A stretch of 64,000 nucleotides of DNA from Chrysopilus asiliformis (GCA_964034945.1 OZ035960.1:69212994-69276993), one strand, 5' to 3'; counted from the stretch's first letter, positions 22,430-35,518 are shown. The notes: generated by a model not told the origin, from the sequence alone. Translations and numbers: made by a program.

Positions 22430-25400
22430 TCGAGTTAAGCCCCGCCCCCTCTCAGAAATCGATTTCCCGTCAAAATTGGAAAAAGAAGCGTGGCCGTATT
22501 AAGCCCCGCCCCCTCTCAGAAATTGATTTCCCATCAAAATTGGAAAAGGGGGCGTGGCCGAGTTAAGCCCCGCCCCCTCTCAGAAGTCGATTTCCCATCA
22601 AAATTGGAAAAAGGGGCGTGCCCGAGTTAAGCCCCGCCCCCTCTCAGAAATCGATTTCCCATCAAAATCGGAAAAAGGGCCGTGGCCGAGTTAAGCCCCG
22701 CCCCCTCTCAGAAATCGATTTCCCATCAAAATTGGAAAAAGGGGCGTGGCCGAGTTAAGCCCCGCCCCCTCTCAGAAATCGATTTCCCATCAAAATTGGA
22801 AAAAGGGGCGTGGCCGAGTTAAGCCCCGCCCCCTCTCAGAAATCGATTTCCCATCAAAATTGGAAAAAGGGGCGTGGTCGAGTTAAGCCCCGCCCCCTCT
22901 CAGAAACCGATTTCCCATCAAAATTGGAAAAAGGGGCGTGGCCGAGTTAAGCCCCGCCCCCTCTCAGAAATCGATTTCCCATCAAAATTGGAAAAAGGGG
23001 CGTGGCCGAGTTAAGCTCCGCCCCCTCTCAGAAATCGATTTCCCATCAAAATTGGAAAAAGGGGCGGGGCCGAGTTAAGCCCCGCCCCCTCTCAGAAATC
23101 GATTTCCCATCAAAATTGGAAAAAGGGGACGGGCCGAGTTAAGCCCCGCCCCCTCAGAAATCGATTTCCCATCAAAATTGGAAAAAAGGGCGTGGCCGAG
23201 TTAAGCCCCGCCCCCTCTCAGAAATCGATTTCCCATCAAAATTGGAAAAAGGGGTGTGGCCGAGTTAAGCCCCGACCCCTCTCAGAAATCGGTTTCCCAT
23301 CAAAATTGGAAAAAGGGGCGTGGCCGAGTTAAGCCCCGCCCCCTCTCAGAAATCGATTTCCCATCAAAATTGGAAAAAGGGGCGTGGTCGAGTTAAGCCC
23401 CGCCCCCTCTCAGAAATCGATTTCCCATCAAAATTGGAAAAAGAAGCGTGGCCGAGTTAAGCCCCGCCCCCTCTCAGAAATTGATTTCCCATCAAAATTG
23501 GAAAAAGGGGCGTGGCCGAGTTAAGCCCCGCCCCGTCTCAGAAATCGATTTCCCATCAAAATTGGAAAAAGGGGCGTGGCCGAGTTAAGCCCCGCCCCCT
23601 CAGAAATCGATTTCCCATCAAAATTGGAAAAAGGGGCTTGGCCGAGTTAAGCCCCGCCCCCTCTCTGAAATCGATTTCCCATCAAAATTGGAAAAGGGGC
23701 GTGGCCGAGTTAAGCCCCGCCCCCTCTCAGAAATCGATTTGCCATCAAAATTGGAAAAAGGAGCGTGGCCGAGTTAAGCCCCGCCCCCTCTCAGAAATCG
23801 ATTTCCCATCAAAATTGGAAAAAGGGGCGTGGCCATATTAAGCCCCGCCCCCTCTCAGAAATCGATTTCCCATCAAAATCGGAAAAAGGGGCGTGGCCGA
23901 GTTAAGCCCCGCCCCCTCTCAGAAATCGATTTCCCATCAAATTGGAAAAAGGGGTGTGGCCGAGTTAAGCCCCGCCCCCTCTCAGAAATCGATTTCCCAT
24001 CAAAATTGGAAAAAGGGGCGGGGCCGAGTTAAGCCCCGCCCCCTCTCAGAAATCGATTTCCCATCAAAATTGGAAAAAGGGGACGGGCCGAGTTAAGCCC
24101 CGCCCCCTCAGAAATCGATTTCCCATCAAAATTGGAAAAAAGGGCGTGGCCGAGTTAAGCCCCGCCCCCTCTCAGAAATCGATTTCCCATCAAAATTGGA
24201 AAAAGGGGTGTGGCCGAGTTAAGCCCCGACCCCTCTCAGAAATCGGTTTCCCATCAAAATTGGAAAAAGGGGCGTGGCCGAGTTAAGCCCCGCCCCCTCT
24301 CAGAAATCGATTTCCCATCAAAATTGGAAAAAGGGGCGTGGCCGAGTTAAGCCCCGCCCCCTCTCAGAAATCGATTTCCCATCAAAATGGGAAAAAGGGG
24401 CGTGGCCGAGTTAAGCCCCGCCCCCTCTCAGAAATCGATTTCCCATCAAAATCGGAAAAAGGGCCGTGGCCGAGTTAAGCCCCGCCCCCTCTCAGAAATC
24501 GATTTCCCATCAAAATTGGAAAAAGGGGCGTGGCCGAGTTAAGCCCCGCCCCCTCTCAGAAATCGATTTCCCATCAAAATTGGAAAAAGGGGCGTGGTCG
24601 AGTTAAGCCCCGCCCCCTCTCAGAAATCGATTTCCCATCAAAATTGGAAAAAAGGGTGTGGCCGAGTTAAGCCCCGCCCCCTCTCAGAAATCGATTTCCC
24701 ATCAAAATTGGAAAAAGGGGCGTGGCCGAGTTAAGCCCCGCCCCCTCTCAGAAATCGATTTCCCATCAAAATTGGAAAAAGGGGCGTGGCCGAGTTAAGC
24801 CCCGCCCCCTCTCAGAAATCGATTTCCCATCAAAATTGGAAAAAGGGGCGTGGCCGAGTTAAGCCCCGCCCCCTCTCAGAAATCGATTTCCCATGAAAAT
24901 TGGAAAAAGGGGCGTGGCCGAGTTAAGCCCCGCCCCCTCTCAGAAATCGATTTCCCATCAAAATTGGAAAAAGGCGCGTGGCCGAGTTAAGCCCCGCCCC
25001 CTCTAAGAAATCGATTTCCCATCAAAATTGGAAAAAGGGGCGTGGCCGAGTTAAGCCCCGCCCCCTCTCAGAAATCGATTTCCCATCAAAATTGGAAAAA
25101 GGGGCGTGGCCGATTAAGCCCCGCCCCCTCTCAGAAATCGATTTCCCATCAAAATTGGAAAAGGGGGTGTGACCGAGTTAAGCCCCGCCCCCTCTCAGAA
25201 ATCGATTTCCCATCAAAATTGGAAAAAGGGGCGTGGCCGAGTTAAGCCCCGCCCCCTCTCAGAAATCGATTTCCCATCAAAATTGGAAAAAGGGGCGTGG
25301 CCGAGTTAAGCCCCGCCCCCTCTCAGAAATCGATTTCCCATCAAAATTGGAAAAAGGGGCGTGGCCGAGTTAAGCCCCGCCCCCTCTCAGAAATCGATTT

Positions 25401-26571
25401 CCCATAAAAATTGGAAAAAGGGGCGTGGCCGAGTTAAGCCCCGCCCCCTCTCAGAAATCGATTTCCCATCAAAATTGGAAAAAGGGGCGTGGTCGAGTTA
25501 AGCCCCGCCCCCTCTCAGAAATCGATTTCCCATCAAAATTGGAAAAAGGGGCGTGGCCGAGTTAAGCCCCGCCCCTCTCAGAAATCGATTTCCCATCAAA
25601 ATTGGAAAAAGGGGCGTGGCCGAGTTAAGCCCCGCCCCTCTCAGAAATCGATTTCCCATCAAAATTGGAAAAAGGGGCGTGGCCGAGTTAAGCCCCGCCC
25701 CCTCTCAGAAATCGATTTCCCATCAAAATTGGAAAAAGGCGCGTGGCCGAGTTAAGCCCCGCCCCCTCTCAGAAATCGATTTCCCATCAAAATTGGAAAA
25801 AAGGGCGTGGCCGAGTTAAGCCCCGCCCCCTCTCAGAAATCGATTTCCCATAAAAATTGGAAAAAGGGGCGTGGCCGAGTTAAGCCCCGCCCCTCTCAGA
25901 AAACGATTTCCCATCAAAATTGGAAAAAGGGGCGTGGCCGAGTTAAGCCCCGCCCCCTCTCAGAAATCGATTTCCCATCAAAATTGGAAAAAGGGGCGTG
26001 GCCGAGTTAAGCCCCGCCCCTCTCAGAAATCGATTTCCCATCAAAATTGGAAAAAGGGGCGTGGCCGAGTTAAGCCCCGCCCCCTCTCAGAAATCGATTT
26101 CCCATCAAAATTGGAAAAGGGGCGTGGCCGAGTTAAGCCCCGCCCCCTCTCAGAAATCGATTTCCCATCAAAATTGGAAAAAGGGGCGTGGCCGAGTTAA
26201 GCCCCGCCCCCTCTCAGAAATCGATTTCCCATCAAAATTGGAAAAAGGGGCGTGGCCGAGTTAAGCCCCGCCCCCTCTCAGAAATCGATTTCCCATCAAA
26301 ATTGGAAAAAGGGGTGTGGCCGAGTTAAGCCCCGACCCCTCTCAGAAATCGGTTTCCCATCAAAATTGGAAAAAGGGGCGTGGCCGAGTTAAGCCCCGCC
26401 CCCTCTCAGAAATCGATTTCCCATCAAAATTGGAAAAAGGCGCGTGGCCGAGTTAAGCCCCGCCCCCTCTCAGAAATCGATTTCCCATCAAAATTGGAAA
26501 AAGAAGCGTGGCCGAGTTAAGCCCCGCCCCCTCTCAGAAATCGATTTCCCATCAAAATTGGAAAAAGGGGC
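22430..26571. repeat. Island of right-type variants inside the left half
   Basis: No gene. This stretch carries GGACGGGCC (23128, 24082), the GGTGTGG / CGACCCC / ATCGGTTTC unit (CGAC at 23273, 24227, 26333), GGCGCGTGG (about 24974, 25739, 26439), GCCGATTAAG (about 25110) and GTGTGACCGAG (about 25158), all of which otherwise cluster beyond 36 kb. A 340-bp segment 23.04-23.38 kb repeats at +954. The segment 23145-23841 matches 36305-37001 at +13,160. Private variants include GGCCATATTAAG near 23832, AGAAACCG near 22906, AGAAGTCG near 22585, GGCCGTATTAAG near 22493, and a one-A deletion near 23938. Confidence 0.8.
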
Positions 26572-28346
26572 GTGGCCGAGTTAAGCCCCGCCCCCTCTCA
26601 GAAATCGATTTCTCATCAAAATTGGAAAAAGAAGCGTGGCCGAGTTAAGCCCCGCCCCTCTCAGAAATCGATTTCCCATCAAAATTGGAAAAAGGGGCGT
26701 GGCCGAGTTAAGCCCCGCCCCCTCTCAGAAATCGATTTCCCATCAAAATTGGAAAAAGGGGCGTGGCCGAGTTAAGCCCCGCCCCTCTCAGAAATCGATT
26801 TCCCATCAAAATTGGAAAAAGGGGCGTGGCCGAGTTAAGCCCCGCCCCCTCTCAGAAATCGATTACCCATCAAAATCGGAAAAAGGGGCGTGGCCGAGTT
26901 AAGCCCCGCCCCCTCTCAGAAATCGATTTCCCATCAAAATTGGAAAAAGGGGCGTGGCCGAGTTAAGCCCCGCCCCCTCTCAGAAATCGATTTCCCATCG
27001 AAATTGGAAAAAGGGGCGTTGCCGAGTTAAGCCCCGCCCCCTCTCAGAAATCGATTTCCCATCAAAATTGGAAAAAGGGGCGTGGCCGAGTTAAGCCCCG
27101 CCCCCTCTCAGAAATCGATTTCCCATCAAAATTGGAAAAGGGGGTGTGACCGAGTTAAGCCCCGCACCCTCTCAGAAATCGATTTCCCATCAAAATTGGA
27201 AAAAGGGGCGGGGCCGAGTTAAGCCCCGCCCCCTCAGAAATCGATTTCCCATCAAAATTGGAAAAAGGGGCGTGGCCGAGTTAAGCCCCGCCCCCTCTCA
27301 GAAATCGATTTCCCATCAAAATTGGAAAAAGGGGCATGGCCGAGTTAAGCCCCGCCCCCTCTCAGAAATCGATTTCCCATCAAAATTGGAAAAAGGGGCG
27401 TGGCCGAGTTAAGCCCCGCCCCCTCTCAAAAATAGATTTCCCATCAAAATTGGAAAAGGGGCGTGATCGAGTTAAGCCCCGCCCCCTCTCAGAAATCGAT
27501 TTCCCATCAAAATTGGAAAAAGAAGCGTGGCCGAGTTAAGCCCCGCCCCCTCTCAGAAATCGATTTCCCATCAAAATTGGAAAAAGGGGCGTGGCCGAGT
27601 TAAGCCCTGCCCCTTCTCAGAAATCGATTTCCCATCAAAATTGGAAAAGAGGGCGTGGCCGAGTTAAGCCTCGCCCCCTCTCAGAAATCGATTTCCCATC
27701 AAAATTGGAAAAAGGGGCGTGGCCGAGTTAAGCCCCGCCCCCTCTCAGAAATTAATTTCCCATCAAAATTGAAAAAAGGGGCGTGGCCCCGCCCCCTCTC
27801 AGAAATCGATTTCTCATCAAAATTGGAAAAAGGGGCGTGGCCGAGTTAAGCCCCGCCCCTCTCAGAAATCGATTTCCCATCAAAATTGGAAAAAGGGGCG
27901 TGGCCGAGTTAAGTCCCGCCCCCTCTCAGAAATCGATTTCCCATCAAAATTGGAAAAAGGGGCGTGGCCGAGTTAAGCCCCGCCCCCTCTCAGAAATCGA
28001 TTTCCCATCGAAATTGGAAAAAGGGGCGTGGCCGAGTTAAGCCCCGCCCCTCTCAGAAATCGATTTCCCATCAAAATTGGAAAAAGGGGCGTGGCCGAGT
28101 TAAGCCCCGCCCCCTCTCAGAAATCGATTTCCCATCAAAATTGGAAAAAGGGGCGTGGCCGAGTTAAGCCCCGCCCCCTCTCAGAAATCGATTTCCCATC
28201 AAAATTGGAAAAGGGGGCGTGGCCGAGTTAAGCCCCGCCCCCTCTCAGAAATCGATTTCCCATCAAAATTGGAAAAAGAGGCGTGGCCGAGTTAAGCCCC
28301 GCCCCCTCTCAGAAATCGATTTCCCATCAAAATTGGAAAAAGGGGC
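26572..28346. repeat. Mosaic of left-type blocks
   Basis: No gene. 26572-27130 copies 15599-16157 at +10,973, with TTTCTCATC where the source has TTTCTTATC. A GTGTGACCGAG unit with a GCACCCTC private change follows at about 27143-27170, then ATAGAT/GCGTGATCGAG (about 27460), CCTGCCCCTTCTC, the ATTAAT plus 54-bp pair (27778), and the CATCGAAATT plus 63-bp pair near 28010. Segments from at least three different blocks are joined here. Confidence 0.75.
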
Positions 28347-30500
28347 GTGGCCGAGTTAAGCCCCGCCCCCTCTCAGAAATCGATTTCTTATCAAAATTGG
28401 AAAAAGAAGCGTGGCCGAGTTAAGCCCCGCCCCTCTCAGAAATCGATTTCCCATCAAAATTGGAAAAAGGGGCGTGGCCGAGTTAAGCCCCGCCCCCTCT
28501 CAGAAATCGATTTCCCATCAAAATTGGAAAAAGGGGCGTGGCCGAGTTAAGCCCCGCCCCTCTCAGAAATCGATTTCCCATCAAAATTGGAAAAAGGGGC
28601 GTGGTCGAGTTAAGCCCCGCCCCCTCTCAGAAATCGATTTCCCATCAAAATTGGAAAAAGGGGCGTGGCCGAGTTAAGCCCCGCCCCCTCTCAGAAATCG
28701 ATTTCCCATCAAAATTGGAATAAGGGGCGTGGCCGAGTTAAGCCACGCCCCCTCCCAGAAATCGATTTCCCATCAAAATTGGAAAAAGGGGCGTGGCCGA
28801 GTTAAGCTCCGCCCCCTCTCAGAAATCGATTTCCCATCAAAATTGGAAAAAGGGGCGTGGCCGAGTTAAGCCCCGCCCCCTCTCAGAAATCGATTTCCCA
28901 TCAAAATTGGAAAAAGGGGTGTGGCCGAGTTAAGCCCCGCCCCCTCTCAGAAATCGATTTCCCATCAAAATTGGAAAAAGGGCCGTGGCCGAGTTAAGCC
29001 CCGCCCCCTCTCAGAAATCGATTTCCCATCAAAATTGGAAAAAGGGGCGTGGCCGAGTTAAGCCTCGCCCCCTCTCAGAAATCGATTTCCCATCAAAATT
29101 GGAAAAAGGGGCGTGGCCGAGTTAAGCCCCGCCCCCTCTCAGAAATCGATTTCCCATAAAAATTGGAAAAAGGGGCGTGGCCGAGTTAAGCCCCGCCCCT
29201 CTCAGAAATCGATTTCCCATCAAAATTGGAAAAAGGGGCGTGGCCGAGTTAAGCCCCGCCCCTCTCAGAAATCGATTTCCCATCAAAATTGGAAAAAGGG
29301 GCGTGGCCGAGTTAAGCCCCGCCCCTCTCAGAAATCGATTTCCCATCAAAATTGGAAAAAGGGGCGTGGCCGAGTTAAGTCCCGCCCCCTCTCAGAAATC
29401 GATTTCCCATCAAAATTGGAAAAAGGGGCGTGGCCGAGTTAAGCCCCGCCCCCTCTCAGAAATCGATTTCCCATCAAAATTGGAAAAAGGGGCGTGGCCG
29501 AGTTAAGCCCCGCCCCCTCTCAGAAATTAATTTCCCATCAAAATTGAAAAAAGGGGCGTGGCCCCGCCCCCTCTCAGAAATCGATTTCCCATCAAAATTG
29601 GAAAAAGGGGCGTGGCCGAGTTAAGCCCCGCCCCCTCTCAGAAATCGATTTCCCATCAAAATTGGAAAAGGGGGCGTGGCCGAGTTAAGCCCCGCCCCCT
29701 CTCAGAAATCGATTTCCCATCAAAATTGGAAAAAGAGGCGTGGCAGAGTTAAGCCCCGCCCCCTCTCAGAAATCGATATCCCATCAAAATTGGAAAAGGG
29801 GGCGTGGCCGAGTTAAGCCCCGCCCCCTCTCAGAAATCGATTTCCCATCAAAATTGGAAAAGGGGCGTGGCCGAGTTAAGCCCCGCCCCCTCTCAGAAAT
29901 CGATTTCCCATCAAAATTGGAAAAAGGGGCGTGGTCGAGTTAAGCCCCGCCCCCTCTCAGAAATCGATTTCCCATCAAAATTGGAAAAAGAAGCGTGGCC
30001 GAGTTAAGCCCCGCCCCCTCTCAGAAATTGATTTCCCATCAAAATTGGAAAAGGGGGCGTGGCCGAGTTAAGCCCCGCCCCCTCTCAGAAATCGATTTCC
30101 CATCAAAATTGGAAAAAGGGGCGTGGCAGAGTTAAGCCCCGCCCCCTCTCAGAAATCGATATCCCATCAAAATTGGAAAAAGGGGCGTGGCCGAGTTAAG
30201 CCCCGCCCCCTCTCAGAAATCGATTTCCCATCAAAATTGGAAAAAGGGGCGTGGCCGAGTTAAGCCCCGCCCCCTCTCAGAAATCGATTTCCCATCAAAA
30301 TTGGAAAAGGGGGCGTGGCCGAGTTAAGCCCCGCCCCCTCTCAGAAATCGATTTCCCATCAAAATTGGAAAAAGGGGCGTGGTCGAGTTAAGCCACGCCC
30401 CCTCTCAGAAATCGATTTCCCATCAAAATTGGAAAAAGAAGCGTGGCCGAGTTAAGCCCCGCCCCCTCTCAGAAATTGATTTCCCATCAAAATTGGAAAA
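28347..30500. repeat. 2.2-2.4 kb tandem block, copy 1 (register +2,607 then +2,862)
   Basis: Marker order: TTTCTTATC/AAGAAGCG, 63-bp units, GGTCGAG, GGAATAAGG at 28717, AGCCACG, CCTCCCAG, AGCTCCG, GGTGTGG, GGCCGTGG, CATAAAAATT, three 63-bp units, AGTCCCG, ATTAAT plus 54-bp unit (29553), GGCAGAG/GATATCCC, GGTCGAG (29933), AAGAAGCG, ATTGAT, a second GGCAGAG/GATATCCC, GGTCGAG with AGCCACG (30381), AAGAAGCG, ATTGAT. All recur downstream at +2,862, except the first 300 bp which are at +2,607, because copy 2 gained 255 bp. Confidence 0.9.
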
Positions 30501-30953
30501 GGCGGCGTGGCCGAGTTAAGCCCCGCCCCTCTCAGAAATCGATTTCCCATCAAAATTGGAAAAAGGGGCGTGGCAGAGTTAAGCCCCGCCCCCTCTCAGA
30601 AATCGATATCCCATCAAAATTGGAAAAAGGGGCGTGGCCGAGTTAAGCCCCGCCCCCTCTCAGAAATCGATTTCCCATCAAAATTGGAAAAAGGGGCGTG
30701 GCCGAGTTAAGCCCCGCCCCCTCTCAGAAATCGATTTCCCATCAAAATTGGAAAAAGGGGCGTGGCCGAGTTAAGCCCCGCCCCCTCTCAGAAATCGATT
30801 TCCCATCAAAATTGGAAAAGGGGGCGTGGCCGAGTTAAGCCCCGCCCCCTCTCAGAAATCGATTTCCCATCAAAATTGGAAAAAGAGGCGTGGCCGAGTT
30901 AAGCCCCGCCCCCTCTCAGAAATCGATTTCCCATCAAAATTGGAAAAAGGGGC
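30501..30953. repeat. Junction stretch between the two 2.86-kb-register copies
   Basis: No gene. About seven units, including a GGCGGCGTGG variant at about 30501-30510, a 63-bp unit, a GGCAGAG/GATATCCC pair and A4G5 units. Not matched at the 2,862-bp register. Confidence 0.7.
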
Positions 30954-33365
30954 GTGGCCGAGTTAAGCCCCGCCCCCTCTCAGAAATCGATTTCTTATCA
31001 AAATTGGAAAAAGAAGCGTGGCCGAGTTAAGCCCCGCCCCTCTCAGAAATCGATTTCCCATCAAAATTGGAAAAAGGGGCGTGGCCGAGTTAAGCCCCGC
31101 CCCCTCTCAGAAATCGATTTCCCATCAAAATTGGAAAAAGGGGCGTGGCCGAGTTAAGCCCCGCCCCTCTCAGAAATCGATTTCCCATCAAAATTGGAAA
31201 AAGGGGCGTGGCCGAGTTAAGCCCCGCCCCCTCTCAGAAATCGATTTCCCATCAAAATTGGAAAAGGGGGCGTGGCCGAGTTAAGCCCCGCCCCCTCTCA
31301 GAAATCGATTTCCCATCAAAATTGGAAAAAGGGGCGTGGCCGAGTTAAGCCCCGCCCCCTCTCAGAAATCGATTTCCCATCGAAATTGGAAAAAGGGGCG
31401 TTGCCGAGTTAAGCCCCGCCCCTCTCAGAAATCGATTTCCCATCAAAATTGGAAAAAGGGGCGTGGTCGAGTTAAGCCCCGCCCCCTCTCAGAAATCGAT
31501 TTCCCATCAAAATTGGAAAAAGGGGCGTGGCCGAGTTAAGCCCCGCCCCCTCTCAGAAATCGATTTCCCATCAAAATTGGAATAAGGGGCGTGGCCGAGT
31601 TAAGCCACGCCCCCTCCCAGAAATCGATTTCCCATCAAAATTGGAAAAAGGGGCGTGGCCGAGTTAAGCTCCGCCCCCTCTCAGAAATCGATTTCCCATC
31701 AAAATTGGAAAAAGGGGCGTGGCCGAGTTAAGCCCCGCCCCCTCTCAGAAATCGATTTCCCATCAAAATTGGAAAAAGGGGTGTGGCCGAGTTAAGCCCC
31801 GCCCCCTCTCAGAAATCGATTTCCCATCAAAATTGGAAAAAGGGCCGTGGCCGAGTTAAGCCCCGCCCCCTCTCAGAAATCGATTTCCCATCAAAATTGG
31901 AAAAAGGGGCGTGGCCGAGTTAAGCCTCGCCCCCTCTCAGAAATCGATTTCCCATCAAAATTGGAAAAAGGGGCGTGGCCGAGTTAAGCCCCGCCCCCTC
32001 TCAGAAATCGATTTCCCATAAAAATTGGAAAAAGGGGCGTGGCCGAGTTAAGCCCCGCCCCTCTCAGAAATCGATTTCCCATCAAAATTGGAAAAAGGGG
32101 CGTGGCCGAGTTAAGCCCCGCCCCTCTCAGAAATCGATTTCCCATCAAAATTGGAAAAAGGGGCGTGGCCGAGTTAAGCCCCGCCCCTCTCAGAAATCGA
32201 TTTCCCATCAAAATTGGAAAAAGGGGCGTGGCCGAGTTAAGTCCCGCCCCCTCTCAGAAATCGATTTCCCATCAAAATTGGAAAAAGGGGCGTGGCCGAG
32301 TTAAGCCCCGCCCCCTCTCAGAAATCGATTTCCCATCAAAATTGGAAAAAGGGGCGTGGCCGAGTTAAGCCCCGCCCCCTCTCAGAAATTAATTTCCCAT
32401 CAAAATTGAAAAAAGGGGCGTGGCCCCGCCCCCTCTCAGAAATCGATTTCCCATCAAAATTGGAAAAAGGGGCGTGGCCGAGTTAAGCCCCGCCCCCTCT
32501 CAGAAATCGATTTCCCATCAAAATTGGAAAAAGGGGCGTGGCCGAGTTAAGCCCCGCCCCCTCTCAGAAATCGATTTCCCATCAAAATTGGAAAAAGAGG
32601 CGTGGCAGAGTTAAGCCCCGCCCCCTCTCAGAAATCGATATCCCATCAAAATTGGAAAAGGGGGCGTGGCCGAGTTAAGCCCCGCCCCCTCTCAGAAATC
32701 GATTTCCCATCAAAATTGGAAAAGGGGCGTGGCCGAGTTAAGCCCCGCCCCCTCTCAGAAATCGATTTCCCATCAAAATTGGAAAAAGGGGCGTGGTCGA
32801 GTTAAGCCCCGCCCCCTCTCAGAAATCGATTTCCCATCAAAATTGGAAAAAGAAGCGTGGCCGAGTTAAGCCCCGCCCCCTCTCAGAAATTGATTTCCCA
32901 TCAAAATTGGAAAAGGGGGCGTGGCCGAGTTAAGCCCCGCCCCCTCTCAGAAATCGATTTCCCATCAAAATTGGAAAAAGGGGCGTGGCAGAGTTAAGCC
33001 CCGCCCCCTCTCAGAAATCGATATCCCATCAAAATTGGAAAAAGGGGCGTGGCCGAGTTAAGCCCCGCCCCCTCTCAGAAATCGATTTCCCATCAAAATT
33101 GGAAAAAGGGGCGTGGCCGAGTTAAGCCCCGCCCCCTCTCAGAAATCGATTTCCCATCAAAATTGGAAAAGGGGGCGTGGCCGAGTTAAGCCCCGCCCCC
33201 TCTCAGAAATCGATTTCCCATCAAAATTGGAAAAAGGGGCGTGGTCGAGTTAAGCCACGCCCCCTCTCAGAAATCGATTTCCCATCAAAATTGGAAAAAG
33301 AAGCGTGGCCGAGTTAAGCCCCGCCCCCTCTCAGAAATTGATTTCCCATCAAAATTGGAAAAGGG
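30954..33365. repeat. 2.4-kb tandem block, copy 2
   Basis: Second copy of 28347-30500. It carries about four extra units (255 bp) between 31.27 and 31.53 kb, including a CATCGAAATT/GCGTTGCC unit. After that the match is in constant register through GGAATAAGG (31579), the 54-bp unit (32415), GGTCGAG (32795) and GGTCGAG with AGCCACG (33243). Confidence 0.9.
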
Positions 33366-34059
33366 GGCGTGGCCGAGTTAAGTCCCGCCCCCTCTCAGAA
33401 ATCGATTTCCCATCAAAATTGGAAAAAGGGGCGTGGCCGAGTTAAGCCCCGCCCCCTCTCAGAAATCGATTTCCCATCAAAATTGGAAAAAGGGGCGTGG
33501 CCGAGTTAAGCCCCGCCCCCTCTCAGAAATTAATTTCCCATCAAAATTGAAAAAAGGGGCGTGGCCCCGCCCCCTCTCAGAAATCGATTTCCCATCAAAA
33601 TTGGAAAAAGGGGCGTGGCCGAGTTAAGCCCCGCCCCCTCTCAGAAATCGATTTCCCATCAAAATTGGAAAAAGAGGCGTGGCAGAGTTAAGCCCCGCCC
33701 CCTCTCAGAAATCGATATCCCATCAAAATTGGAAAAGGGGGCGTGGCCGAGTTAAGCCCCGCCCCCTCTCAGAAATCGATTTCCCATCAAAATTGGAAAA
33801 GGGGCGTGGCCGAGTTAAGCCCCGCCCCCTCTCAGAAATCGATTTCCCATCAAAATTGGAAAAAGGGGCGTGGTCGAGTTAAGCCCCGCCCCCTCTCAGA
33901 AATCGATTTCCCATCAAAATTGGAAAAAGAAGCGTGGCCGAGTTAAGCCCCGCCCCCTCTCAGAAATTGATTTCCCATCAAAATTGGAAAAGGGGGCGTG
34001 GCCGAGTTAAGCCCCGCCCCCTCTCAGAAATCGATTTCCCATCAAAATTGGAAAAAGGG
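33366..34059. repeat. Third, shortened copy of the ATTAAT/54-bp segment
   Basis: 33433-33946 repeats 32292-32869 at +1,141, changing to +1,077 after one monomer is lost between the 54-bp unit (33556) and the GGCAGAG/GATATCCC pair. GGTCGAG, AAGAAGCG and ATTGAT follow as in the other copies. Confidence 0.85.
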
Positions 34060-35462
34060 GCGTGGCCGAGTTAAGCCCCGCCCCCTCTCAGAAATCGATT
34101 TCCCATCAAAATTGGAAAAAGGGGCGTGGCCGAGTTAAGCCCCGCCCCCTCTCAGAAATCGATTTCCCATCAAAATTGGAAAAAGGGGCGTGGCCGAGTT
34201 AAGCCCCGCCCCCTCTCAGAAATCGATTTCCCATCAAAATTGGAAAAGGGGCGTGGCCGAGTTAAGCCCCGCCCCCTCTCAGAAATCGATTTCCCATCAA
34301 AATTGGAAAAAGGGGCGTGGCCGAGTTAAGCCCCGCCCCCTCTCAGAAATCGATTTCCCATCAAAATTGGAAAAAGGGGCGTGGCCGAGTTAAGCCCCGC
34401 CCCCTCTTAGAAATCGATTTCCCATCAAAATTGGAAAAAGGGGCGTGGCCGAGTTAAGCCCCGCCCCCTCTCAGAAATCGATTTCCCATCAAAATTGGAA
34501 AAAGAGGCGTGGCAGAGTTAAGCCCCGCCCCCTCTCAGAAATCGATATCCCATCAAAATTGGAAAAAGGGGCGTGGCCGAGTTAAGCCCCGCCCCCTCTC
34601 AGAAATCGATTTCCCATCAAAATTGGAAAAAGGGGCGTGGCCGAGTTAAGCCCCGCCCCCTCTCAGAAATCGATTTCCCATCAAAATTGGAAAAGGGGGC
34701 GTGGCCGAGTTAAGCCCCGCCCCCTCTCAGAAATCGATTTCCCATCAAAATTGGAAAAAGGGGCGTGGTCGAGTTAAGCCACGCCCCCTCTCAGAAATCG
34801 ATTTCCCATCAAAATTGGAAAAAGAAGCGTGGCCGAGTTAAGCCCCGCCCCCTCTCAGAAATTGATTTCCCATCAAAATTGGAAAAGGGGGCGTGGCCGA
34901 GTTAAGCCCCGCCCCCTCTCAGAAATCGATTTCCCATCGAAATTGGAAAAAGGGGCGTGGCCGAGTTAAGCCCCGCCCCTCTCAGAATTCGATTTCCCAT
35001 CAAAATTGGAAAAAGGGGCGTGGCCGAGTTAAGCCCCGCCCCCTCTCAGAAATCGATTTCCCATCAAAATTGGAAAAAGGGGCGTGGCCGAGTTAAGCCC
35101 CGCCCCCTCTCAGAAATCGATTTCCCATCAAAATTGGAAAAGGGGGCGTGGCCGAGTTAAGCCCCGCCCCCTCTCAGAAATCGATTTCCCATCAAAATTG
35201 GAAAAAGGGGCGTGGCCGAGTTAAGCCCCGCCCCCTCTCAGAAATCGATTTCCCATCAAAATTGGAAAAGGGGGCGTGGCCGAGTTAAGCCCCGCCCCCT
35301 CTCAGAAATCGATTTCCCATCAAAATTGGAAAAAGAGGCGTGGCAGAGTTAAGCCCCGCCCCCTCTCAGAAATCGATATCCCATCAAAATTGGAAAAAGG
35401 GGCGTGGCCGAGTTAAGCCCCGCCCCCTCTCAGAAATCGATTTCCCATCAAAATTGGAAAAA
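34060..35462. repeat. Left-type monomers copied from two earlier blocks
   Basis: No gene. 34.44-34.89 kb repeats 30.06-30.50 and 32.93-33.36 kb (GGCAGAG/GATATCCC, A4G5, GGTCGAG with AGCCACG, AAGAAGCG, ATTGAT). 34893-35160 repeats 14768-15035 at +20,125, including the rare AGAATTCG variant at about 34986. Another GGCAGAG/GATATCCC pair is at about 35342-35380. Confidence 0.8.
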
Positions 35463-35518
35463 GGGGCGTAAAGCCCCGCCCCCTCTCAGAAATCGATTTC
35501 CCATCAATATTGAAAAAA
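35463..35518. repeat. 56-bp monomer with a unique internal junction
   Basis: GGGGCGTAAAGCCCCG replaces the usual unit boundary, a net loss of 8 bp that removes the GGCCGAGTT portion between the two GC-box arms. I saw this junction only once in the window. The arms remain, but the loop of the inverted repeat is destroyed. Confidence 0.9.
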
